Assembly (NCBI GenBank): GCA_002342065.1
Contig: DDPF01000012.1
Coordinates: 1-64,000, forward strand
DNA from: Bacteroidetes bacterium UBA2475
GTDB taxonomy: Bacteria; Bacteroidota; Bacteroidia; B-17B0; Aurantibacillaceae
Direction: 5' to 3'
DNA length: 64,000 bases
Shown: in pieces, positions 9,160 through 17,560 of the stretch
Layout of the letters: each line of letters begins with the position of its first letter
How positions within the stretch are numbered: the first letter of the stretch is position 1
Position numbers and translations under genes: made by a program
The notes under the pieces: generated by a model
Told to the model about the DNA's origin: nothing
The model's database searches: none
The model's input: only the letters and a program-made list of their open reading frames with translations

Positions 9160-11103
9160 ATGGAATATGTTATGAAGTATTGGTGGATACTGATCCCCGT
9201 TTTATTATTGGTGTTTTATAAATTAATTTTCAGGTTGTTTGGTATTATTATCATTCCAGAAGATAAAATTGGTTTGGTTACCAAAAAATTTGTTTTATTC
9301 GGTAAGTCAGAATTGCCTCCAGGCCGCATTATTGCTGTTGAAGGCGAAGCTGGTTTCCAGGCACAGACATTGGCTCCTGGAATCTATTTCTGGAAATGGA
9401 TCTGGCAATTTGAGATCACCAAACAATCGCTTACGGTTATTCCGCAAGGTAAAATTGGTTTAATTGTTGCACGTGATGGTAAAGAATTGGAGACAGGACA
9501 CATTCTTGCCCGTAAGGTAGAGTGCGATGGTTTTCAGGATACGGTTGCATTTTTAACCAAAGGCGGAAGTAAAGGAAGACAAAGTGCGTACATTACTGCG
9601 GGTACTTACCGTATTAATACTTTTTTGTTCGAGATCTTTACGGTGGATATGTTTACTATTAGTGAGAACATGGTGGGTATTATTACAACTTTAGATGGTA
9701 TGCCAATTGAAGAAGGAAGTATTGCCGGTAAAGATGTGGCGGGCCACAACAATTTCCAGGATGCAGATACATTTTTAAGAGCCGGCGGTAACAAAGGCTT
9801 GCAACCGCAAACTATTTTAGCGGGCTCTTATTATATTAATCCGTGGTTTGTAGGTGTTGAACAAATAAAAATGATGGAGATACCTATTGGATATGTAGGT
9901 GTAGTTATTTCATATGTAGGAAAAGACGGAAAAGATCTTAGCGGAGCAGAATTTAAACATGGTAACATTGTAAGCAAAGGTGAGAAAGGTGTTTGGGCCG
10001 AACCATTAGGGCCAGGTAAATATCCTATCAACACATTTATTATGCGTGTTGAATTGGTGCCTACAACCAACTTAGTTTTAAATTGGGCCAATGCCCGCAG
10101 CGAATCTCACCAATTAGATAAAAATTTATCTACGATCACGGTTCGTTCAAAAGACGGTTTCCCTTTTAATCTAGATGTAAGCCAGATCATTCATATTCCT
10201 ACAACCGAAGCACCAAAAGTAATTGCACGTTTTGGTAGTATGATGAATTTAGTTGGTCAGGTATTAGAGCCAACAATTGGTAACTATTTCCGCAACTCGG
10301 CGCAGGATAGCGACGTAATTGCTTTCTTAAGCACACGTAAAGAAAGACAGGATGCTGCTAAAAAACGTATCAGTGAAGTGTTAGACCAATATAACGTAAA
10401 CGGGGTTGACACATTAATTGGTGACATTGTACCGCCGGAAAGTTTAATGAAAACATTAACCGATCGTAAAATTGCAGAAGAGCAAAACACTACTTTCGAA
10501 ACTCAAAAACGTGCCGAGATAACCCGTCAAACGCTTGAAAAAGAAACCGCAGTTGCCGATATGCAAAAAGAAATTGTAAAGGCCGACCAAGGTGTATTGA
10601 TTGCTGAACGTATTGCCGATGCTGCTGTTAAGAAAGCTACCGGTGAAGCAAGCGGCGTTAAGATCTCGTCTGTTGCAGAAGCCGACAGGTTAAAAATTAT
10701 TGCCAATGCCGATGCAGAGAAAACAAAAGTAACCGCTAACGCAGAAGCTGAAAAAATTAAAGCCTTAGCAAATGCAGAGGCTGAAAAGATAAGCGTAACC
10801 GGTAAAGCAGAGGCCGAGAAAATTTTAGCTATAGGTAAGTCAAATGCCGAATCGTACAAACTATCGGTAGATGCAATGGGTGGCGATAACTTTACCAAGT
10901 TAAAAGTAACCGAACAAATAGGTAAAGAACGTATTAAAATAATACCTGAAGTATTAATAACGGGTAATGGCGATGGCCAGAATGGCCCTATTAACGGGCT
11001 TTTAGGTCTGCAATTATTGGATGGTATAATGGAGAGAAATAAAACCAAAGATGCAGATGATAAAAACACAGGGCTTAAAAACGACGGGAAAAATAAAACA
11101 TAA
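9160..11103 (+). CDS. Flotillin-like SPFH-domain membrane protein with repeated N-terminal module
   Basis: Protein of 647 residues with an N-terminal membrane segment (~7-32). About four related modules precede the SPFH domain (near 36-85, 97-160, 169-233, 243-298), each with an IG-V-----G motif at the start and a G-Y-IN-like motif at the end. The SPFH domain (~300-430) precedes a long Ala/Glu/Lys coiled coil (~450-600) rich in NAEAEKI repeats. Flotillin-like proteins oligomerise on membranes and organise domains or stress responses. The repeated pre-SPFH module is unusual against ordinary flotillins of ~500 residues. It is a single gene ending at a terminator. Confidence 0.85.
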   Translation: MEYVMKYWWILIPVLLLVFYKLIFRLFGIIIIPEDKIGLVTKKFVLFGKSELPPGRIIAVEGEAGFQAQTLAPGIYFWKWIWQFEITKQSLTVIPQGKIGLIVARDGKELETGHILARKVECDGFQDTVAFLTKGGSKGRQSAYITAGTYRINTFLFEIFTVDMFTISENMVGIITTLDGMPIEEGSIAGKDVAGHNNFQDADTFLRAGGNKGLQPQTILAGSYYINPWFVGVEQIKMMEIPIGYVGVVISYVGKDGKDLSGAEFKHGNIVSKGEKGVWAEPLGPGKYPINTFIMRVELVPTTNLVLNWANARSESHQLDKNLSTITVRSKDGFPFNLDVSQIIHIPTTEAPKVIARFGSMMNLVGQVLEPTIGNYFRNSAQDSDVIAFLSTRKERQDAAKKRISEVLDQYNVNGVDTLIGDIVPPESLMKTLTDRKIAEEQNTTFETQKRAEITRQTLEKETAVADMQKEIVKADQGVLIAERIADAAVKKATGEASGVKISSVAEADRLKIIANADAEKTKVTANAEAEKIKALANAEAEKISVTGKAEAEKILAIGKSNAESYKLSVDAMGGDNFTKLKVTEQIGKERIKIIPEVLITGNGDGQNGPINGLLGLQLLDGIMERNKTKDADDKNTGLKNDGKNKT

Positions 11104-11120
11104 CTTTTTTGCATATAAAC

Positions 11121-11159
11121 AAACGCCTTATCTTAGCTGGTAAGGCGTTTTTTTTTGCC
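11121..11159 (+). terminator. Terminator after the SPFH gene
   Basis: 10-bp perfect stem AAACGCCTTA/TAAGGCGTTT (11121-11130, 11141-11150), 10-base loop and a run of Ts. Confidence 0.88.
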
Positions 11160-11204
11160 TTAAAACTAATTATTTTAGAGCATTAGTGATTATTAGGTGT
11201 TCTA

Positions 11205-11245
11205 AACATGATAATAATCATAATTAAGTTGATAATCGTCATGTT
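11205..11245. promoter_or_regulatory. Inverted repeat upstream of the export operon, possible operator
   Basis: AACATGA (11205-11211) and TCATGTT (11239-11245) form 7-bp arms around 27 AT-rich bases. Those bases contain a smaller dyad (ATGAT-AATA-ATCAT) and a repeated GATAAT. It lies 54 bases before the adaptor gene, within range of an operator. No regulator gene is adjacent, so the role is unproven. Confidence 0.3.
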
Positions 11246-11298
11246 CTGTCGGAAAGAAAGCCATTAGCTTTATACTGGATAAATAAACTTAAATCTCA

Positions 11299-12384
11299 AT
11301 GAAAAAAATCAGTACACTTTTACTTATCTTTTTTTTGATGCTTTTCTCTTGTAAGAATAAACAAGAAAGAACAAAACCACTTGTAGAAAAAATAACCGAA
11401 TCAGTTTACGCTTCCGGCATTATTAAAAGCAAGAACCAATATCAGGTCTTTTCAATAGTTAATGGTATAATAGAAGAGATAATAGCAAAAGAAGGTGATC
11501 TTATTAAAAGAAACGATCCTATACTTAGATTACAGAATGTTTCTTCAAAACTAAATGCTGCTAATGCCAAATTAGCTGTTGATCTTGCCAATTTCAATTC
11601 TAATGGTGATAAATTGAATGAACTAAAAGCCAACATTGATTTTGCCAAAACAAAACTAAAAAACGATTCGGCTTTGTATGCACGACAAAAAAATTTGTGG
11701 GCACAACAAATTGGCACGCAAAATGATCTCGAATTTCGTGAGCTTGCATATAAAAATTCTATAACCAATTACGAAACTGCAAATCTAAGATACAAGGATT
11801 CAAAGAAACAATTGGATTTTTCGGCGCAACAGGCAAAAAATAATTTTGAAATAACTCGTTCGGTAGAAAATGATTTTATTGTAAAAAGCGAAACAGACGG
11901 CAGAGTATATAGTATTTTAAAAGAAAAAGGAGAGTTGCTTTCTCCACAAAGTCCGGTTGCTATAATTGGTGACGCTAACGATTTTATAATTGAACTTCAG
12001 GTAGATGAATATGATATTACAAAAATAAAGATCGGGCAAAAAATTATTTTAAGTCTTGATAGTTATAAGGGGAAAGTATTTGAAGCGCAGGTTATAAAAA
12101 TAAATACCATTATGAATGAAAAAACGCGCTCCTTTATAATTACTGGAGAGTTTACTATTAAGCCCCCGGTTATTTATCCAAATCTTACAGTAGAAGCAAA
12201 TATTATTATACAGAGCAAGGAAAGCGCATTAACAATACCACGTAATTACTTAATAGATGATGAATTTGTGTTAAATGAAAAAAAGGAAAAAATTAACGTA
12301 ACAGTTGGCTTAATGGATTATAAGAAAGTGGAAATTTTAAGCGGTATAAAAGCTTCTGATATTATTCTGAAGCCATTAAAATGA
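11299..12384 (+). CDS. HlyD/MacA-type periplasmic adaptor lipoprotein
   Basis: Lipoprotein of 361 residues; the signal ends in LFSC (Cys18). The split biotinyl-lipoyl domain is seen at VNGIIEEIIAKEGDLI and again at ESDGRVYSIL-type sequence near 200. A coiled-coil hairpin (~80-185) lies between, and beta-barrel/membrane-proximal domains (~210-361) follow. Such adaptors bridge an inner-membrane transporter and an outer-membrane channel. Its stop overlaps the permease start by 4 bases (ATGA), so adaptor, permease and ATPase form a MacAB-like unit. No TolC-like gene is present here. The substrate is unknown. Confidence 0.87.
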   Translation: MKKISTLLLIFFLMLFSCKNKQERTKPLVEKITESVYASGIIKSKNQYQVFSIVNGIIEEIIAKEGDLIKRNDPILRLQNVSSKLNAANAKLAVDLANFNSNGDKLNELKANIDFAKTKLKNDSALYARQKNLWAQQIGTQNDLEFRELAYKNSITNYETANLRYKDSKKQLDFSAQQAKNNFEITRSVENDFIVKSETDGRVYSILKEKGELLSPQSPVAIIGDANDFIIELQVDEYDITKIKIGQKIILSLDSYKGKVFEAQVIKINTIMNEKTRSFIITGEFTIKPPVIYPNLTVEANIIIQSKESALTIPRNYLIDDEFVLNEKKEKINVTVGLMDYKKVEILSGIKASDIILKPLK

Positions 12385-13640
12385 AACACAACCTCATTTT
12401 TAGAATAGCAAAAGCATTATTATTAGTGCGGTTAAAACAAACCATGGTGGCCGCTGTTGGCGTTACGTTTAGCATTATGATGTTTATTACATTATTGGGC
12501 TTTATGACCGGATTAAATGATCTTTTAGACGGCTTAATTTTGAACAGAACGGCTCATGTACGTTTATTTAAAGAAATAAAACCTAGCAAAACACAACCAA
12601 TTGATCTTTCTGGCGAACACAAAAAAACATATAACTTTATTGAATCCATTAAATCGGGTAGCACTAGAAAAGAAATCTACAACAGTGGCGCTATTATGCA
12701 AGCCATTAGTAAAGATGATAGAGTATTAGGCATTGCTCCAAAAATAAACGCTCCTGTTTTTTTTAATGACGGTAACATCGAAATTACTGGAGTTATAAAC
12801 GGTATTGACATTGATAAAGAAAGTAAATTATTCTATTTTGATGATTATGTTGTTGAAGGAGTTTCTGCAGATCTAAAAAATGTAACTAACAGCATTATAT
12901 TAGGTAAAGGATTGGCAGAAAAGTTGTTGGCAAAAACAGGAGATGTAGTTGTTATAACCACTAGCCGCGGAGATAGGTTTTCTTTAAAAGTAGTAGGCTA
13001 TTTCCAATCAGGCTTACTGGAATTAGATAAAGTACAGAGCTTTGCATCAATTACCACTACTCAAAAAATATTAGGTAAGAGCAATAATTACTTAACAGAT
13101 ATTCAGATCAAATTAAAAGATATTGCCTTAGCTCCTGAATTAGCAAAAGAGTATGCCGAAATATATGAAACCGATGCAGAAGACATACAAACGGCCAATT
13201 CGCAATTTGAAACCGGAAGCAAAGTGCGTACTATAATTTCATTTGCTGTTGGCATCACTCTATTGGTGGTTGCAGGTTTTGGTATTTACAATATATTAAA
13301 CATGATGATCTTTGAAAAAATGGATTCCATTGCAATTTTAAAAGCAACCGGTTTTTCTGGTAAAGATGTAAAGCGAATTTTTTTGGTAATTGCCATTAGC
13401 ATTGGTGTTGTTGGTGGGGCTTTAGGCCTAATCTTTGGTCTTTTACTTTCCATGGGTATCGATCAAATTCCTTTTAATACAGCATCGCTGCCAACTGTTA
13501 CTACTTACCCCATAAATTATAACATCGCATTTTATATTATTGGTGGTGTTTTTTCTTTGATCACGACCTACTTCGCAGGCTATTTTCCCGCAAAAAAAGC
13601 AAGTAAAATTGATCCTGTTGTAATTATTAGAGGCAAATAA
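12381..13640 (+). CDS. ABC transporter permease, FtsX/MacB-LolC type
   Basis: Membrane protein of 419 residues: one N-terminal helix (~12-45), a periplasmic MacB-PCD domain (~50-275), then three C-terminal helices, around GITLLVVAGFGIYNI, GVVGGALGLIFGLLL and FYIIGGVFSLITTYF. The EKMDSIAILKATGFSG segment is the usual cytoplasmic coupling region, and the ending PAKKASKIDPVVIIRGK is typical. Proteins of this type work mechanically to export or release substrates or lipoproteins without passing them through the membrane. It overlaps the adaptor and abuts the ATPase (TAA then ATG with no gap). Confidence 0.9.
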   Translation: MKHNLIFRIAKALLLVRLKQTMVAAVGVTFSIMMFITLLGFMTGLNDLLDGLILNRTAHVRLFKEIKPSKTQPIDLSGEHKKTYNFIESIKSGSTRKEIYNSGAIMQAISKDDRVLGIAPKINAPVFFNDGNIEITGVINGIDIDKESKLFYFDDYVVEGVSADLKNVTNSIILGKGLAEKLLAKTGDVVVITTSRGDRFSLKVVGYFQSGLLELDKVQSFASITTTQKILGKSNNYLTDIQIKLKDIALAPELAKEYAEIYETDAEDIQTANSQFETGSKVRTIISFAVGITLLVVAGFGIYNILNMMIFEKMDSIAILKATGFSGKDVKRIFLVIAISIGVVGGALGLIFGLLLSMGIDQIPFNTASLPTVTTYPINYNIAFYIIGGVFSLITTYFAGYFPAKKASKIDPVVIIRGK

Positions 13641-14321
13641 ATGAACGAGTTAGTTTTAGAAGCCAGAAATATAAATAAGGATTTTCACGATCCAGTAACC
13701 ATTAATGTTTTAAAGAATATTAATTTCACAATCAATAAAGGTGAGTTTGTATCTGTTACCGGCAAATCGGGTTGCGGTAAATCTACTTTATTGTATATCT
13801 TATCCACAATGGATACCGATTATGAAGGAGATCTGTTGATCGATAATCAACCAATGGCGAACAAAAAAGAAAGTGAGCTGGCAAAAGTACGTAACGAAAA
13901 AATAGGCTTTGTTTTTCAGTTTCACTATTTACTGAATGAGTTTACTGCATTGCAAAATGTGATGTTGCCGGGTTTAAAATTGGGCAAATACAGTGAGCAG
14001 GAAGTAGAGTATCGCGCAATAGAACACCTTAAAAAATTAGACATACAGAAACTTGCAAACAAAAGTGCCAATCAATTATCTGGCGGAGAAAAGCAGCGCG
14101 TGGCAATAGCACGTGCACTTATAAACGATCCATTAATTATTATGGGCGATGAACCAACCGGTAACTTGGACAAAAAAAACAGCGATATTGTTTTTGACAT
14201 TTTTAAACAACTAACAGTTGAATTTAATCAAACCTTGCTGATAGTAACACACGATAATGAATTTGCAAAAAAAACAGAACGCACTATTGAAATGGAAGAT
14301 GGGAAGATAATAAAACAGTAG
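13641..14321 (+). CDS. ABC transporter ATP-binding protein, MacB/LolD type
   Basis: Cytoplasmic ATPase of 226 residues. Walker A is GKSGCGKST, the Q-loop is in FVFQFHYLLNEF, the signature is LSGGEKQR, Walker B is LIIMGDEPTGNLD, and the switch His is in THD. The short form and the DEPTGNLD motif fit the MacB/LolD/FtsE family. It drives the upstream FtsX-type permease and is the last gene of the three-gene export operon. Confidence 0.93.
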   Translation: MNELVLEARNINKDFHDPVTINVLKNINFTINKGEFVSVTGKSGCGKSTLLYILSTMDTDYEGDLLIDNQPMANKKESELAKVRNEKIGFVFQFHYLLNEFTALQNVMLPGLKLGKYSEQEVEYRAIEHLKKLDIQKLANKSANQLSGGEKQRVAIARALINDPLIIMGDEPTGNLDKKNSDIVFDIFKQLTVEFNQTLLIVTHDNEFAKKTERTIEMEDGKIIKQ

Positions 14322-14448
14322 GTTTCCAGTTTTTATATTTCAAGAAACAGTCTTCATGTATTTAACCAACCAACAATTAATTAAGCTTTTTATTACAGAT
14401 TATTAACTTTAAGAGCCATTGTATGCTCTAAAACTGAGCATATTTGCT

Positions 14449-14485
14449 TATATTTGTCTTTAATCGCTTCCGTTACGGAAGATTA
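14449..14485 (+). promoter_or_regulatory. Promoter box and 5'-leader hairpin of the cold-shock gene
   Basis: TATATTTG (14449-14456) fits the TAnnTTTG -7 box. A transcript starting near 14461-14463 would begin with the hairpin CTTCCG-TTA-CGGAAG (14467-14481), extendable by TAAT/ATTA around a two-base bulge. The hairpin ends about 20 bases before the ATG at 14502. It could act as an RNA thermosensor or stabiliser (inference). Confidence 0.4.
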
Positions 14486-14501
14486 ACCCCTAAAAGAACA
14501 A

Positions 14502-14951
14502 ATGGCTAAATCGCAGGAAACTTATAGTAAAAAAGAAAAAGAGAGTAAGAAATTAAAAAAGAGGCAGGAGAAAGAAGAAAAAAAAGCCGAGCGAAAAGCT
14601 GGCGGTAAAAAAAGTTTTGAAGATATGATCGCTTATGTGGATGAATTTGGTAATCTTACCGATACACCACCAGATCCAAAAAAGAAAAAAGAATTAAATC
14701 TTGAAGATATTCAATTAGGCGCTAAAATAGAAGCCGCCATCGACCCAGCCGATCTTATTCACAGAGGGAACATCAGTTTTTTTAACGAAGAAAAAGGTTA
14801 CGGATTTATCCGCGACGAAAAATCACAGGAAAGTGTTTTCTTTCACGTAAATGGTTTACTAACCCCTGTTAAAGAAAAAGACAAAGTAAGTTTTGAAACC
14901 GAAATGGGACAAAAAGGTTTAAATGCCATTAAGGTGACTGTGGTTAGTTAA
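14502..14951 (+). CDS. Cold-shock domain protein with basic N-terminal extension
   Basis: Cytoplasmic protein of 149 residues. A Lys/Glu-rich charged segment (1-~45) and a linker precede a C-terminal cold-shock domain (~85-149) with RNP1 KGYGFIRD and RNP2-like VFFHV. CSDs bind single-stranded RNA or DNA and melt RNA structure. The size is about twice that of a stand-alone Csp (~65-70 residues), a layout often seen in Bacteroidota. It is a single gene with its own promoter candidate and leader hairpin. Confidence 0.88.
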   Translation: MAKSQETYSKKEKESKKLKKRQEKEEKKAERKAGGKKSFEDMIAYVDEFGNLTDTPPDPKKKKELNLEDIQLGAKIEAAIDPADLIHRGNISFFNEEKGYGFIRDEKSQESVFFHVNGLLTPVKEKDKVSFETEMGQKGLNAIKVTVVS

Positions 14952-15058
14952 ATAAACTAACCACTCTCAGTGATGTTTTCCATCTAATGTTGTATTTGAT
15001 TAATTCGTCCTGGTAATCACATAAAAAACCAGAGAAATTCGAATCTAAACTAAAAAAG

Positions 15059-16267
15059 ATGATCTTCCAAAAATTATTAGATTTCATAAAGAAAAACAAA
15101 AAATTTCTCTTATGGTTTTTTCTTGGATCATCACTTTTATTAACATACAAGATCCTTTATAATTGTGCTTATCACGAAGTCATTTGGCAAATCAGATGTA
15201 TTGGTTACCTTGCTTTCCTTATTATAATCACATCCATCTTTATGTATTATGTACAGTCAAAGAAAATTATATTAGCGAATATTTTTCTTCTTTTTGACTT
15301 AATTTTACTTGTAGAAATTATTTGTTTTTTTCTATTGGGACTGCCCTCTTGCTTTAAAAAAGATTTTAGCCCGCCTAAGGTTACAGAAGATCATATCGCA
15401 AAACATGCCGGTTCGGTTCCATACGCTGATAGCGTTTATAGCGCTCTATTGGTTAAGCAAAATGATACTGTTTATAATGTTAAATATTCCATCGATCACT
15501 TTCATAAACGAATAACACCCGGGCATGACTCATCTAAAAAGAATCACTCCATTTTTTTTGGTTGTTCTATTGCTTTTGGCGTGGGGTTAAATGATGATCA
15601 AACATTAGCATATCGTTTTCAGCAAGAATCTGACCAATTCAATTCATACAATTATGGTCTATCCGGCCATGGACCCAATAATATGTTAGCTCGTTTAAAA
15701 TACCAAAATTTATCTAAACAAGTAGTCGAAAAAAATGGTGTAGCGTTTTACATTTTCTTTTTTGATCATATTTATAGGTCTATAGGTACTATGAGCAGAT
15801 ATAGCGAATGGGTATTTAATGAGCCCTATTATACAATGGAAAACGATGAACTTGTAAGGAAAAAAGGTTTTAAAGATGGGAGGCCAATTATTTCAAAAAT
15901 TTATGAATTAATTTACCAAACAAATATTGTAAAGTATTTTAAATTAGATTTTCCTTTACGACTTAACAAAAACCACTTTGATCTCGTTTGCGAAATGATA
16001 AAAGAATCAAAGAAAGAATATCAAAAGCAGTTTGGGAATAATAACTTTTATTGTGTTATGTATCCAAGCCACGTGAATTGGACTCCGGAAGATTTTAAAA
16101 GTTTTAAAGATTGCCTTACAAAAAAAGGTATTGATTACATTGACCTGACACAGTATATTGATTATTCATATAAATATACCTTAGGTGGCGACCCTCACCC
16201 CAACGCCAACACCAATCAGTTATTAGCTAAAGAATTAATGGCTCGTTATTTAAAGCTAAAACAATAG
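15059..16267 (+). CDS. Membrane-anchored SGNH/GDSL-like hydrolase
   Basis: Protein of 402 residues with three N-terminal membrane helices (~17-34, 45-65, 70-94) and a large extracytoplasmic domain. The SGNH block I is FFGCSIAFG with nucleophile candidate Ser170 (GCS instead of GDS). Block III fits GHGPNN (~204-208), and the C-terminal DPHPNA supplies an Asp-x-His pair. Such enzymes often add or remove acyl groups on polysaccharides or lipids. The substrate is unknown. The gene stands alone between the cold-shock gene and oxyR. Family placement comes from motifs only. Confidence 0.65.
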   Translation: MIFQKLLDFIKKNKKFLLWFFLGSSLLLTYKILYNCAYHEVIWQIRCIGYLAFLIIITSIFMYYVQSKKIILANIFLLFDLILLVEIICFFLLGLPSCFKKDFSPPKVTEDHIAKHAGSVPYADSVYSALLVKQNDTVYNVKYSIDHFHKRITPGHDSSKKNHSIFFGCSIAFGVGLNDDQTLAYRFQQESDQFNSYNYGLSGHGPNNMLARLKYQNLSKQVVEKNGVAFYIFFFDHIYRSIGTMSRYSEWVFNEPYYTMENDELVRKKGFKDGRPIISKIYELIYQTNIVKYFKLDFPLRLNKNHFDLVCEMIKESKKEYQKQFGNNNFYCVMYPSHVNWTPEDFKSFKDCLTKKGIDYIDLTQYIDYSYKYTLGGDPHPNANTNQLLAKELMARYLKLKQ

Positions 16268-16404
16268 ATTTTTACATCAATAATTAAGTTCGATCTACCC
16301 ATTTTAAATATAATAATAAAATTTATACAATTTTATATCGTAAGATTATCCTTATTTTCAATTTACGAAAGATCAATGAAGAATCCTTGCTCAATTTTAA
16401 GCAT

Positions 16405-16542
16405 ATGAAAAAACGTGATCTTTTGTTAGAAGCTTATAAAACAATTGTACATTTAATAAGCATTTTAGTTTATAGACACAGGAAGTTTCATAACACCCTG
16501 CACATAGCTGCAAAACGTTATAAGCCATTATACAGGAGATAA
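16405..16542 (+). CDS. Possible 45-residue basic small ORF
   Basis: ATG at 16405 opens a 45-codon frame (starting MKKRDLLLEAYKTIVHL, ending RYKPLYRR) with no signal peptide and many Lys/Arg/His. No clear ribosome-binding site is seen, as is common in this phylum. Its end overlaps the 3' end of the convergent oxyR gene by 15 bases. It may be a real small protein, a remnant, or chance. The rest of the gap between the SGNH gene and oxyR shows nothing else. Confidence 0.2.
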   Translation: MKKRDLLLEAYKTIVHLISILVYRHRKFHNTLHIAAKRYKPLYRR

Positions 16543-17463
16543 TTTTTCTCCATCAAGATCCATATTAGTAAGTATTAAAGAAATATTATGCATTATCTCT
16601 TTTTGCAAAATTTCTAGTATTTTTTTCTTCACAAAATGACGATGCACCGCCATGCCAACCGTGCGATAAGGGACAGGTGTACTGAATTGACTTAAATGCA
16701 TTTTTTCTCGTTTAGAAAAATCATGGACAGCTAAATACGGTAGTAATGTGGTAGCATTATTAGCCTTAACAAAACGTAGCAAACTATCAATCGACCCTGC
16801 CTGATACTCAAAATTCAGCCTGCTGTCAATTAACTTTTTATTAATATCACAAAGTTGCAAAACTTGTGTGCGCATGCAGTGACCCTCTTCCATCAAACAC
16901 AAATTTTTCATTTTCATTTTCTTTACTGAAATTTTCTTATTGCTAACCTCGTTGGGATCGAAAAAAACAAAAGGCTCGTCGTATAATTTAATTTCAATCA
17001 GTTCTTTGTCTTCAATAGGTATAGAAAGAATACCAATGTCTAATTCACGTGATTTTAGTTTTCGCGTAATTTCAGCAGTAGTTTCTTCTCTAACTTTAAT
17101 TGTTAAACTTGGGAATTTAGATGCAAACTCCTGAAGAAACAATGGTAATAAAAATGGAGCAATAGTTGGTATTACAGATAAGGTTAAATTGCCTGTTATT
17201 TCGCCTTTCAATTCTTTTGTCAACTCTGTTAATTGCCCAATATTGTTTGCTATAATTTTTAATTGCTCAATAATAACTATCCCTTCATTGGTAAGTTGAA
17301 CCGGCTTTTTTTTCCTGTCAAATATCTTGAAGCCTATTTCATCTTCAAACTTTGAGATCATAGTGCTAAGCGTAGATTGTGTAATAAAACATTTTTCGGA
17401 AGCCAATTCAAAATGTTTATGTTCTGCTACTGCTAATATGTACTGAAACTGTTGTATGTTCAT
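16528..17463 (-). CDS. oxyR: OxyR-type LysR-family peroxide regulator
   Basis: Protein of 311 residues: N-terminal winged helix-turn-helix (1-60) and a LysR effector domain. The peroxide-sensing cysteines of OxyR are conserved with the correct 9-residue spacing: Cys196 in GHCMRTQ and Cys205 in LQLC (E. coli Cys199/Cys208). An additional Cys189 is nearby. Family knowledge: disulfide formation between the pair turns the protein into an activator of peroxide defence genes. It is divergent from katG (97 bases between start codons), the classic OxyR target, which supports the call. Confidence 0.92.
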   Translation of the reverse strand: MNIQQFQYILAVAEHKHFELASEKCFITQSTLSTMISKFEDEIGFKIFDRKKKPVQLTNEGIVIIEQLKIIANNIGQLTELTKELKGEITGNLTLSVIPTIAPFLLPLFLQEFASKFPSLTIKVREETTAEITRKLKSRELDIGILSIPIEDKELIEIKLYDEPFVFFDPNEVSNKKISVKKMKMKNLCLMEEGHCMRTQVLQLCDINKKLIDSRLNFEYQAGSIDSLLRFVKANNATTLLPYLAVHDFSKREKMHLSQFSTPVPYRTVGMAVHRHFVKKKILEILQKEIMHNISLILTNMDLDGEKLSPV

Positions 17464-17475
17464 CTATTTTGTCAA

Positions 17476-17527
17476 TGATAATATAGAAAATATCGTTTTT
17501 ATCAAACAAAGGTATTGATTAGTTTTG
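17476..17527 (+). promoter_or_regulatory. katG promoter and candidate OxyR operator
   Basis: In the divergent oxyR-katG gap, TAGTTTTG (17520-17527) fits the -7 consensus TAnnTTTG. Just upstream lies an AT-rich dyad: TGATA (17476-17480) and TATCA (17500-17504), with GATAATAT-agaaa-ATATC inside. A LysR-type tetramer would be expected to bind such a region and contact RNA polymerase. The dyad is seen; the binding is inferred. Confidence 0.4.
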
Positions 17528-17560
17528 TCACCAAAAAGTTTAATTTTAAAGAATAATAAT

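Noticed and set aside
10527..11114. 195-codon minus-strand frame inside the SPFH gene
   Set aside because: It arises opposite the NAEAEK repeats and reads as low-complexity Ser/Ala; the SPFH frame is clearly the coding one.
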